Shown in pieces: positions 54,803 through 64,000 of a DNA stretch of 64,000 bases. The stretch is from Neocallimastix lanati (nom. inval.) (lineage: Eukaryota > Neocallimastigomycota > Neocallimastigomycetes > Neocallimastigales > Neocallimastigaceae), in NCBI GenBank assembly GCA_016946835.1, contig JACVTC010000043.1, positions 517,501 to 581,500 of the forward strand, in the 5' to 3' direction. Within the stretch, counting starts at the first letter, position 1. Each line of letters begins with the position of its first letter. The translations under genes were made by a program, and so were the position numbers. The notes below the pieces were generated by a model. The model was not told the origin of the DNA and made no database searches. It saw only the letters and a list, made by a program, of their open reading frames with translations.

Positions 54803-55449
54803 AAAAAAAATTTAAAATTCACAATATTATTTATGTTATTTTTTTTAAAAGATTTATTAATATTAAAAATTATAATGTTCTATTATGTTATTTATTTATT
54901 TAATAATCGAAAAATTTTTATTCGCGTATAATCAAAAATTGACTATTATAAGTTTGAAATACTTTATAAATTGAAATTTTTAAACATTCTATCATTATAT
55001 ATATAATTATAAATTATATATAATTTTTAAACATTCTATCATTATATATATAATTATAAATTATATATATTATAAGTTAATAATATTATTTAAGCTATAT
55101 TTAATCAAATCAATTTTGAAGGTTTAAAATTAAATTAACCAAATTTTTTTTATTAATTTTAGTCATTATAATTTTTATTATTTGTTTTTATTACCTTAAT
55201 TACAACATTTTAAAAAATACATGAAAAATTCATATTATTTACAAGAAAAAAAAGTTAATTCTCAAATATAATTTACAAGAAAAAAAGTTATTCATATAAT
55301 TTTTCATGTAGTTTCTTAAAATATATATTATAATGAAAGTTGTTTATATATTTTATAAATTAAAAAAATATATATATATAAACAAGTACAGTAAATAATA
55401 ATAATAAATAAAATAAAATAAAATAAAATAAAATAAAAATAAAATTATT

Positions 55450-55494
<45 letters not shown>

Positions 55495-55760
55495 TTAAAT
55501 ATAGAATTAAAAATTTGAAGAATTAAGCAAAAAATATATTATAATTAAAATTAAATAACAAACAAACAAAAAAAAAAAAAAAAAAAAAAATTAAAAATCA
55601 AAGGCAAAAAAAAAATACATAAGGAAAATTAAAAATATATAATAAAAAAAAAAAGAATTAAAAAAAAAATAAAAAAATAAAATAATAAATAAAAATTTTA
55701 ATAATATAATAAAAAATCTTATTAAATTTCAACATAAAAAAACATGTATGAATTTAAAAA

Positions 55761-55800
<40 letters not shown>

Positions 55801-56110
55801 TATTATTAATTATTCATTCTTTTCTTTCTATTGTTCATTCTATTACTATAAAATGAAATGTTATTATATCGATAGTAATAATAATATATAATATTTTTTA
55901 ATATTATAATTAAAAAGTAAATATTTTTATTTTTATCTTTTATTTCTAAAATTTAATATTTGATAAAATATAGCTTATAATAATGTAATATAATAATTTA
56001 ATTTTTATTTTATAATAAATATTTAATTATATTTAATATTTAAAAATATATTTAAACATATTAAAATATATATATATATAAAATTTGTGTTTCGGTAATA
56101 TATTTTAAAA
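54411..56110. other. AT-rich gene-free sequence with homopolymers
   Basis: No gene seen. Poly-A runs lie at about 54764-54800, 55455-55491 and 55571-55590, poly-T at about 55765-55798, and an AAAAT run at 55409-55440. A 47-bp tandem duplication (54981-55027 and 55028-55074) is also present. Confidence 0.7.
54981..55074. repeat. Tandem duplication, 47-bp unit x2
   Basis: The unit starting TAAACATTCTATCATTATAT is repeated head to tail; the copies look nearly identical. Confidence 0.85.
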
Positions 56111-56114
56111 TTTT

Positions 56115-56327
56115 TTAAAAGATGTTACTTCTAGGTTTTATTTCTTTTTTATTTGATAGGAAGGGAAAAATTCCCGCATAGTACAACTTGCCGAAATACA
56201 TAGTAATTTCGAGCTTTTTATTTTTTTATTTTTTAATTTTTTATTTTTAATTTCAAATGTACTTTTCATCTACATGTATTTTTTATAATAAAATTAATAA
56301 AGTTTTGGAAGTGTATTCTCTTCCCTG

Positions 56328-56370
<43 letters not shown>
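56115..56370 (+). mobile_element. Severely 5'-truncated LINE 3' end with poly(A) tail
   Basis: The segment from TTTTAAAAGATGTTACTTCT through AAGGGAAAAATTCCCGCATAG and GTACAACTTGC matches 57433-57535, the end of the longer LINE fragment. Its 3' UTR continues to TATTCTCTTCCCTGTCT and then about 40 A (56331-56370). Only about 215 bp of element remain, as expected for early termination of target-primed reverse transcription. Confidence 0.85.
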
Positions 56371-56373
<3 letters not shown>

Positions 56374-56745
56374 AAAATTTTTTAAAATTTGATAAAAAAT
56401 AGCTAATAATCATGTTAATGTTTTTGGAAGGCTATATCAATAACTGTCAAAATGGTATGGTTTTTTTATCAAACTATGCAAAAAACAATATGCAAATAAA
56501 CTTTAAAAACCCGTTTATTTTTTGAATTCTTTTATTTTTAAAAATTGATTGATTGTTTTTGAATAGTTTTTGAATAGTTTTTTGCATAGTTTTTAATAAT
56601 AAATATAATTAATAATTTTAATAATAAATAATTTTAAATTTTATAATAATTTAATTAATAATTTAATAATAAATAATTTAATAATTTTAATAATTTTATA
56701 ATAATTGTTAACACACTTAAATTTATGATTAATAAACAATAAAGC
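56371..56745. other. AT-rich spacer between two LINE fragments
   Basis: No gene seen. Local duplications of TTTTTGAATAGTTTT and a run of AATAATTTAATAATAAA words are present. Confidence 0.6.
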
Positions 56746-57535
56746 TATAATTATGCTTAGCTTAAAATATCCCCAATTCAACTTAGGGTTTTCGTGGAAT
56801 ATACGTTTACGCTGTGGTTATAAATACAATACTACTATTGCTATTAGAATGGGTAGAGTTTCAGAAGATTGTCCCAAATCTTGCCCCTGTTGTGGCGAAG
56901 ATAAACAATCTTTTGAACATTGGATTTTTAAATGCGATGCTCTTGCATCTTTTAGATGGAATTCTTTAAATTTCATCGATGATCTCTATGTTTTATTCCT
57001 TAGGAAGATTAGAGCGTTTAATCCTCTTTCTTTCTATGACTCTATTTCTAATTTTGAAGATTATATCAATCATTATATATACTTGTTCCTTCTTGGTGGG
57101 ACTTTAGTTTTAAATGAGCTACATTTCGATAGTGGGGAACAGAGACAATTAAATGAACTACTTTTCAAAGGTTCATCTGAGTCACCTGTTCCAAAAATTG
57201 TGGGCTTGGCGGAATTCTTAACAAGTGCAATACCTATCATAAGTAGTTCGTTTGAGCTATTATTTGATAGGTATTGCAAAATACCAAACTTATCCAAGAG
57301 CGTCGACGTCGTACTGATAAGGCATAATGATAATACAGGATCGTCATCTATTTCTACGAAGGATGAATCTTGCCCTAGTAGTTCAATAAATGATGAATCC
57401 GGGGAGAGTTTAGTGGACACCACACTATCTATTTTAAAGATGTTACTTCTAGGTTTTATTTCTTTTTTATTTGTTAGGAAGGGAAAAATTCCCGCATAGT
57501 AGTACAACTTGCAGAAATACATAGTATTTTCGAGC

Positions 57536-57568
<33 letters not shown>

Positions 57569-57690
57569 AAATTTTTTATTTTTAATTTCAAATGTACTTT
57601 ATTTATTTTTAATTCCAAAGTAAATATATATATATATATATATATATGTAACTGTAAAGTAATTATTCATTGTTAAAAAAAAAAAAACGC
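56746..57690 (+). mobile_element. 5'-truncated LINE: intact C-terminal end of the RT ORF plus 3' UTR
   Basis: An open frame of 248 codons from 56753 to TAG at 57499 is the C-terminal part of a LINE polyprotein. It shows IRLRCGYKYNTTIAIRMGRV, then the zinc-binding pattern SEDCPKSCPCCGEDKQSFEH and WIFKCD. A long tail with FIDDLYVLFLRKI and LFLLGGTLVLNE matches the older copy at 8810-9000, and it ends MLLLGFISFLF then VRKGKIPA. The first ATG is just the first in-frame Met after the truncation; the RT core is missing. The 3' UTR ends near a short A run at 57675-57686. The frame is unbroken, so this insertion is probably young, but it has no RT domain. Confidence 0.85.
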
Positions 57691-60062
57691 TATGTAAATC
57701 ATGATAAACTACTTCATTATAAGAGTTAACTATAATAATTATACATATTATTTGAAGGTTACTTATATGATATATACATACATACCTGTTAAAATAATAA
57801 ATTGAAAGATTACTTCAAGGATTCACAAATTTGATAGAATATAATATATTATAAATATTATTCTGAACCTACTATTCCTATGGGTAATATTTTTTTCCAG
57901 AATTCTTTTTCTAATTCTTATCTATCTCTCGACTGTGATAAAACATGAATGAGACGTACAGACATGAAAATCCTTAGTATACGTGACCTTTATATTGGTA
58001 TCCGCAATTCCTACAGATTCATTAATGATAATTTAGAATATAGATGTTATGCTTTCAGTAAATATAGTTTTCTTTTGGGGATGTTTGATATTCATTAGGA
58101 AACATTTATATTCCAAGCAAAAAAAAAGTATAAAGACCTCTAGCGATAAAACAAAAACTGATATTGCTTAATGGCTCAAGAATCATTAGAATAATCCTTC
58201 TGTTATTGATGGTGATTTCAACATGACTAAACAGCAACATAAAGATTTTATTCTTATAATTTCTCTTTATGGTTTATTATAGATATGGCTGGTCATCAGT
58301 TTACTTGGTTTAATAGTAAAATGAAATTCTTATATTGTTTTTATAGGTGTTAACAATAAGATTTTATTTTTATAATTTCTCTTTATGGTTTATTATAGAT
58401 ATGGCTGGTCATCAGTTTACTTGGTTTAATAGTAAAATGAAACTCTTATATTGTTTTTATAGGTGTTAACAATAAATAAAGAGATTATTTGAAAATTGCT
58501 TCTGTATATAACTCTTTTAATAATATCTTTGACCATTTACCATTTATTCTTTTTCTTGTAAAAAAAACATCTCTTAATGGTTTTACCACACCGCCTCCTA
58601 ATAAGAAAAAAAAAAAAATAGTCTTGTTGAATTTGTAAGGATAGACATTAAAACAGTTTCCACTCATAATAATAAATTCACATGTTTACTGGATGAATTT
58701 GAAAATAATAATAATCTGGAACTTTAATGAAATGGTAAAGAAACTTTTTTTATTAACAGTTCAATGAAGTAGGTGATGAAATTCAAATAAGAAGTTCCTA
58801 AAGATCTACAGCATTCCATTGCCTTGCTTCCATTAAGAAATTATTTCATGAAAAGCATTTATTTTCAAAAAGGGTTAAAAATTTTAAATTTATAAATGAT
58901 TTATTTTATCTTTATAAATTTAAAATCTCATGATTTTTGAATGATTTATTTTATCTTCAAAAATCATGAGATTTATTCAAAGAATACATGGCTCTTTATA
59001 ATTATATCATTAGTAATAAGAAGAATATTAGAATAATTCGATTTAAAAATTTGATTCTTTTTATAGGCGAATATTTTATTAAAAATTGACGCTGAATGTG
59101 GTTGTTCTAGACATAAGAAAATCTCAAAACCTTCTTTTTTTCTTTCCCAATAACAGTTTCAATAAAACACCTGGTCATGATGGTATATCAATAGTTTTTT
59201 AAAACATTTATCAGAAATGAGGGACTTCTTCTCGTAGTTTTTCTAATCAAGAAGTTACTTATTCCAGTTGCACAAAATGTCTATTATCATTATTTAATAA
59301 AATTTGGGATGGTGACTTTCCCTGATAAATGGAATTTCGTATTTGTTTCTTCTATTCCTAAGAAAGGGGATCTTTCAAATTGTAATAATAACCATGATAT
59401 TTCACTAATCAATGTAGGATTAATGATTATGTCAAAAATTATAACTAAAGGAATTTAGGGCTAGGTTTTTTCTCATGAAATTATTATATCATAACAGTTT
59501 AGTTTTATAAATAAAGAAGAATGTAGTAATTTATTTGTCTCCATTTGTGAAATTTTTTTTAATAATACTTATTAAAAAAAATTTTCCAAATAAGAAAGAT
59601 TAATGATCAATTTACCTTTCTTGCTTTTCTTGATCTGAAAAAAAGCTTATGATTCAGTTCCAATTGATAATATACTTTCAAACTTAATAATATTTGGTAT
59701 TCATGTCAAGTGCCTTCAGTTCATTACCAATCTATACCTTACTTCGAAAGCTTGTAAAAAATTTTAATGTTATACTTTCAAAAGAATTTCAAATATTTCG
59801 TGTTGTTCATTAAGGATACTCTTTATCACCTGTTTTATATAATATATTTATCAATGAATTATTTGATAAATGCAAGTGATATAGTATGATTACTCAAAGA
59901 AAAGAATTTTGTAGTGGCCTATATGCTGATGATATTGCTTTGTTGGCCCCTTACAAAAGAAGCACGTAGAATAACAATACACAAATACAATATTTTATTT
60001 TAATGTATTTTTTAATAAGTATTATTAAATAAAATTTATTCCTGGTCTAAAAAAAAAAAAAA
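57690..60062 (+). pseudogene. Decayed LINE: endonuclease and reverse transcriptase remnants
   Basis: In several frames on the plus strand I see an APE-type endonuclease piece with GDFNMTKQQHKDF (58211-58250) and AGHQFTWFNSKMK; an RT entry TPGHDGIS (about 59168); SSIPKKGDLSNCNNN and ISLINVGLMIMSKIITKGI (59349-59460); the motif A region KKAYDSVPIDNIL (about 59640-59680); LYNIFINELFDKC-like sequence (59835-59875, frameshifted); and motif C YADDIALLAP with both Asp intact (59922-59950). Sequence then jumps to a LINE-like 3' end (TTATTCCTGGTCTAAAAA, 60036-60062), implying an internal deletion of thumb, connection and zinc regions. Many stops and frameshifts make it inactive. The 5' limit is uncertain; clear homology starts near 57900. 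Confidence 0.85.
58242..58473 (+). repeat. 116-bp tandem duplication inside the LINE endonuclease remnant
   Basis: The segment starting AAGATTTTATTCTTATAATT and including ATGGCTGGTCATCAGTTTAC occurs at 58242-58357 and 58358-58473 with about two differences. It post-dates or accompanies loss of function of the element. Confidence 0.9.
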
Positions 60063-60479
60063 GTCCTTTATTTATTTATTTTTATTTTATTTTATTTATT
60101 TATTTATCTAATTTCATTTTTCATTTTTTTTTTAAAAAAAAAACTAATTTTTTTTTTATTTTTTAATTTTATATTCTGATAAGGAACAAAAAGGGAGTAT
60201 GGAAGTTTACTATCTAAAAGTAAGTACTAATCGAACATCAAACGTAGTAGAGTTAAGTCAATAAAAATTTATTTATTTTTAAATTACGTTTTAAATTACT
60301 ATTATTACTATTGTTATTTAAAAAAATTTAAAAATAGAGCATTTTATAAAACAATAAAAAAAAAAGTAATAAAATATAAATATAAATATATATATATATA
60401 ATTTAATCTTGTTTTGTATTGATATATTTTTTTTGAGGAAAAAAAAATTAAAAGTAATTGCAGGAGTACTTATAGGGAA
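60063..60479. other. AT-rich sequence, no gene
   Basis: T-rich and TTTA-rich runs, with a small more balanced patch at 60178-60262 that could be a decayed element end (no LTR pair found). A 64-codon minus ORF at 60318-60512 may include the last Copia remnant but is mostly A/T noise. Confidence 0.5.
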
Positions 60480-61275
60480 CATTTTTCTAATAAAGCTTCG
60501 GTTATTTCTCAAAAGGAAGTTTATTATTATTTCTTGATAATATTTCTTTTCATATATTTAATGTTTGAATATCTGAATAATCATCCGAGTCTTCATCTTC
60601 TTGAATACTTCTTTTTTTATTAACATTGCTATCTAAAGAGTCATTATTATTAATACTATTATTATTATTGTTGTTGTTATTATATTGTCATTATTCTGTT
60701 AATTATTATTATTGTTATTGTTGTTATTAATATTAATAATAATAATATTATCATCATTGTTATTACTATTATAGTAATTATTATTACTGTTATTGTTGTT
60801 ATTGATATTAGTATAAGTATTATTATTTTATTATAACTAGAATATATCGATTATCGATGGTTTTAGGAATATCTTTCATAAAGTAAAAATCTCTAGTGGT
60901 AATAATAGAATTAGTAGAAATATCTAAAACACAATAATCAGAGGAACTTTCAAGATAACCAAGAGAAATACCTTGTTTAGAGTTATTTTTAAATTTATTA
61001 GTTTTAATGATTATTAAAGAAAAATGCTTTATAAACAAACACTTTAAAGTGAGAAATATCAACAAGTCTATTATAAAATAATTCATTAGGAATTTTGAAA
61101 TTAATACTAGAATGTGAATTTGAGTTATATAAAAAAACTGCACGTTGAAGGGCATAATTCCAAAAAGAAAGGGATTATTTGATGGAATTTAAAAGTGTTT
61201 TAACACAATTATTTATATTTTGATTTAACCTTTCAGTGAGACCATTTTATTATAGATAACCAACAATAGAATGTA
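60480..61275 (-). pseudogene. Ty1/Copia retrotransposon remnant: integrase core end and C-terminal region
   Basis: On the minus strand, from about 61270, NGLTERLNQNINNCVKTLLN and LSFWNYALQRAV correspond to the end of the integrase catalytic core around its final Glu. Next, in a shifted frame, come FLYNSNSHSSINFKIPNELF and HFKVFVYKAFF, then KQGISLGYLESSSDYCVLD and STNSIITTRDFYFMKDIP, the standard Copia integrase C-terminal order. It is followed by an Asn-rich linker (60660-60830) and an acidic SIQEDEDSDDYSDIQ stretch (about 60570-60610) like the integrase/RT linker of Copia elements. Stops and at least two frameshifts show it is dead. No RT, RNase H or LTR was found. Confidence 0.8.
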
Positions 61276-61680
61276 TAAAGGGAATTCCATATTAATTCAA
61301 AAATAAGATAACATTTTTATATATATATTTTATTAATAAAATATATATAAATTTAATTTAAATATTGAAAATAGTATATATATAATTATATAATATCAGT
61401 TTATTATATTTATGGTCTCTTAAATGAGACACATAATCTGATGAAATATGAAGCTCATACTTAATATTATATAATACATATTTTATTTAATAATGGTATT
61501 TTTATTTAATAAAGAAGAATCCCTTTTCTAAATAATAATTATAGCATATATTTTATATTAATTTTATTTAGTAAATAAAATTATAAAGTATATTATGCTT
61601 TATTATAAATAAAATTAATATAAAATAAATGCTATAATTATTATTTATAATTAATAATTTTATTTACTATAGTTTAATAT
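61276..61680. other. AT-rich spacer containing a 42-bp inverted repeat
   Basis: No gene seen. The only structured element is the foldback at 61529-61647. Confidence 0.7.
61529..61647. repeat. Near-perfect inverted repeat, 42-bp arms, 35-bp spacer
   Basis: The left arm (61529-61570, starting TAAATAATAATTATAGCAT) and the reverse complement of the right arm (61606-61647) differ at one base. It could form a long hairpin and could be a foldback or MITE-like element. Target-site duplications cannot be judged in this composition. Confidence 0.8.
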
Positions 61681-62335
61681 ATTGATTAGTACTTGGTATA
61701 TGGTTCATGACAAGCTTAAATGTAGAGTTTTCATGATGTCTTGAAGGTATAAAAGTTTCTATGGTTTAACAGCAAGTGTAGCGCATTTAACTAATTCTAA
61801 AGGTGATTTCATTTTTTTGATTCCCTAATCATAAGCTTTACTTAAAAGGTTTTTAAGGGAGAATTTTGTATGAGGCCAATAACAACAAGTATCATTAGCA
61901 AATGAGCCACAAAACTTTTTTCTTTTAGTTATTACACCATATCTCTTGTATTTATTAAATATGCTATGAACTGAGGCATTTACTTCATTCCTAAGAAAGG
62001 GATCGTTCCAATTATAATAATTATCGTGGTATTTCACTCATAAATGTAGGATAAAAGATTCTCTCAAAAATTATTATTAAGGAATTGCAGACTATGTTTT
62101 TTCTCATGGAGTTATTAGACCATTAGAGTTTAGTTTTAGAAATAAAGAAGAATTTTTAAGTTTATTTGTCCCATTGTTAAAGATGAAAATTTAATGATCA
62201 ATTTATCTTTCTTGCTTTTCTTGATCACCCGAAAAAACTTATGAGTTAGTTTCAATTTATAATATACTTACAAAATTTAATAATATTAAATTTAATAATA
62301 TTGGTATTTTTGATGACTACAAAAATTAAATTATT
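61681..62335. pseudogene. LINE RT fragments in back-to-back orientation (5'-inverted insertion)
   Basis: Left part (about 61690-61978, minus): SIFNKYKRYGVITKRKKFCG, then a degraded motif C SFANDTCC where the family has F/Y-A-D-D, LKNLLSKAYD, and VKCATLAVKP, matching the same segment of the 8.8-10.3 kb copy. Right part (about 61979-62335, plus): FIPKKG, a degraded NYRGISLINVG segment, SHGVIRPLEFSFRNKEEF and a degraded motif A region. The upstream RT piece is therefore inverted relative to the downstream piece and they meet near 61978. Both parts carry stops. A 70-codon minus ORF (61825-62037) crosses the junction and is a chimera, not a gene. Confidence 0.75.
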
Positions 62336-63003
62336 AAGAAATAAAAATAAATAAATAAATGAATAGATAAATAAATAAAACTAAATAAATAAATATAAAT
62401 AAAAAAAATAAATACATAATTTTTTTTTAGACTTGGAAGAGAATATATTACTAATATTTATTAAATAGATAATTATATTTTTATGTATTACATCTTTTAA
62501 ACAAATATATTATATAATTTAAAGATAAAAAAAAAAAAAATTGTATGTAAAAGATAAAGTAAAATAAAAAATAATAAAAATTAAAAAAAAAAAAAAAAAA
62601 AAAAATTAATTAATCATAGAAAATTTAATGTAATAAAGAATAAAAATAAGTTTAAAAGCTAAAATAATTTCGGTGTGATGTATACTATATGTAGTATTTT
62701 GGTCGGTCACCATTTAAATCTAAAATAATAAAACAAAGAAGAAACATTTTTAAAAGAGATAGCCTTTTTTTTTTTTTTATTTATTTTTTATTTTATTTTT
62801 TATTTATTTTTTTTATTTTTATTTATTTTTTTTTTTTATTTTTTTTTTATTTTTATTTTATTTTATTATTTTTTTTTTTTATTTTAAAGGTACAGGAGTA
62901 TATAATATATTTAAGAAATTAAAGATAATTCAGTTTTATTGATTATATTCATTAACAAATACCTAAACTATTATCATTTCAACCAATAATAGGAAAAAAA
63001 AAA
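62336..63003. other. AT-rich spacer with poly-A and T-rich runs
   Basis: No gene. A short element at 62419-62450 reads, on the minus strand, TATTCTCTTCCAAGTCT then A9, like the LINE 3' terminus at 56310-56340; it may be a minimal LINE tail. A poly-A run lies at 62583-62605 and a T-rich TTTTA tract at 62765-62885. Confidence 0.6.
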
Positions 63004-63616
63004 ATGACAAAACCATTTATTGTATGTTATATGATGACTACCATTGAATGTCGGTGCTATGCTTGAAAAACTTAAAAGGAGGGGATACTTATGAATCAAT
63101 TATTGCAAATGAACTTCGTACTCTTACTTTAGTGGATAGAGTAACAGCTGAACTTGAAATGGCTACTGGAAAATTAAAACCTACCGCCATACCAGAACTA
63201 TTAGGAAAACAAGGTTTTTCAAAAAAAGTAGATTCTGTTTATGGTTTTGATATTATTGTAGATACTAAAAGTAATTTACTTTGAGATAAAGAAAATGAAA
63301 ATCCTTATTTAATTATAACTAGAGAACAGATTTCCATAGAATATTTAGCTTTACTTGACTCTAAGAATATTTCATGGACTTAACACCTAACCCTCTTGTG
63401 GTGGAAAAACAATTAACCTTGCTAAAGCAGTTGAAATATTAGCCAATGAATTCAAAATTGATTGTTTAGCAGTTGTTGGGTCCAGGTATTGATGGAAGAT
63501 AAGGTTTCTCATCAGCATTTGACGGTCGTGCCACGGACAAAGACCCCATTCAATTAAAATTAAAGGATGCTAAAAAATATGATAATGGTGCTGTCTTATT
63601 CAGTTATACAGTATAA
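63004..63616 (+). pseudogene. RibD C-terminal-domain (pyrimidine/dihydrofolate-type reductase) pseudogene
   Basis: Members of this family are NAD(P)H-dependent reductases related to dihydrofolate reductase; RibD/Rib7 proteins reduce a riboflavin-pathway ribosylaminopyrimidine. The frame starts ATG with MTKPFIVCYMMTTIE (63004), the usual N-terminal strand, then shifts to LKGGDTYESIIANELRTLTL and KKVDSVYGFDIIVDTK (63068-63284). An in-frame TGA at 63282 interrupts, followed by ENPYLIITREQISIEYLAL. A second break follows near 63380, then NLAKAVEILANEFKIDCLAV, and the C-terminal GIDGR-stop-GF, SSAFDGRATDKDPIQLKLKD and KKYDNGAVLFSYTV, ending TAA 63614-63616. The glycine-rich cofactor-binding segment expected between LAVVG and GIDGR is deleted. 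The coding stretch is visibly less AT-rich than its flanks. Family assignment is from remembered motifs. Confidence 0.75.
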
Positions 63617-63693
63617 AAAAAATAATTATAATTATATATATTGTATCAATTAAAAAAAAAATAAATAAATATGAATAAAACAAAAACAAATGA

Positions 63694-63727
<34 letters not shown>

Positions 63728-63740
63728 CAAAAAAACAAGA
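63617..63740. other. AT-rich spacer with poly(A) run
   Basis: Poly-A at about 63695-63726. A 96-codon plus-strand ORF through it (63690-63980) is antisense to a LINE fragment and is not a gene. Confidence 0.7.
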
Positions 63741-64000
63741 CTGTTAGTATTTCTGTCTGAAATATATTTATTAGGATTACTAATGGTATTATTCTTAAGT
63801 TATATCGGTACGACATCGACATTATTGGTATTGAGGGATTTATTAATAAATCGATTAATACTTTCATCTCTAATTTTTTTATTGAGAAAACGTGATTTTT
63901 TTGTCCAAGAAAAATATAACATTTTAGGAATATTTTCTTCTAGAACCTTTATAATATATTTAGAACGTCACCATTTATAAAGTAATAAAGAATATGATTT
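63741..64000 (-). pseudogene. LINE fragment (connection region), continues past the right edge
   Basis: The minus strand reads VLEENIPKMLYFSWTKKSRF then LNKKIRDESINRFINKSLNT. This corresponds to the segment of the 8.8-10.3 kb LINE copy that reads NNIPTMSHYSWTKESRT in its best frame (about 9330-9400). It lies upstream of the zinc region in element order. Stop codons occur on both sides. Confidence 0.65.

Noticed and set aside
57073-57522. 149-codon minus-strand ORF
   Set aside because: Antisense of the LINE C-terminal ORF at 56753-57499, which carries the recognisable zinc motif.
61825-62037. 70-codon minus-strand ORF
   Set aside because: It crosses the junction of two oppositely oriented LINE fragments; its first 19 codons are antisense of one and the rest is sense of the other.
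63690-63980. 96-codon plus-strand ORF starting with a poly-Lys run and a hydrophobic stretch
   Set aside because: It begins in a poly-A tract and is antisense to a LINE fragment.

Overview
ORGANISM. The window looks like nuclear DNA of a very AT-rich eukaryote, most likely an anaerobic gut fungus (Neocallimastigomycota). The signs are non-coding DNA that is almost pure A/T, long poly(A)/poly(T) runs, long (TTA)n arrays, short AT-rich GT-AG introns, a fungal-type TRAPP II subunit gene, decayed LINE and Ty1/Copia retrotransposons, and a broken gene of a bacterial-type riboflavin-reductase family. The standard genetic code fits every gene. Lineage is inferred from style, not from a marker gene; another AT-rich eukaryote is possible.

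LAYOUT. 1-4061 (minus): 5' part of a TRS120/TRAPPC9-like gene, seven exons in the window, running off the left edge. 4062-23583: a 19.5 kb gene-poor tract of homopolymers, microsatellites and small tandem repeats. It holds one decayed LINE copy (8.8-10.3 kb, minus) and one dead, less AT-rich reading frame of unknown identity (11.0-11.6 kb, minus). 23584-54354 (plus): a single uninterrupted ORF of 10,256 codons, about 48% of the window. It encodes a Glu/Val/Pro/Gln-rich repeat protein with no recognisable enzymatic domain and a hydrophobic C-terminal segment. 54355-64000: a transposon graveyard with 5'-truncated LINE 3' ends, a LINE endonuclease/RT pseudogene, a Copia integrase remnant, a LINE insertion with an internal inversion, a RibD C-terminal-domain pseudogene, and another LINE fragment at the right edge.

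THE SYSTEM OF INTEREST. The giant protein is built from at least three generations of a module that alternates a basic segment, an NPxTG turn and an acidic tail. The modules are amplified in nested, in-frame tandem duplications with periods of 363, 423, 1104, 2178 and 201 bp. Six copies of a basic insert and three copies of a roughly 70-residue helical segment are embedded in it. With no signal peptide and a hydrophobic stretch near the C-terminus, it could be a cytosolic, tail-anchored, micrometre-scale polyampholyte. That role is inference. Only TRS120 and the giant ORF look like intact functional genes; the rest is decayed.
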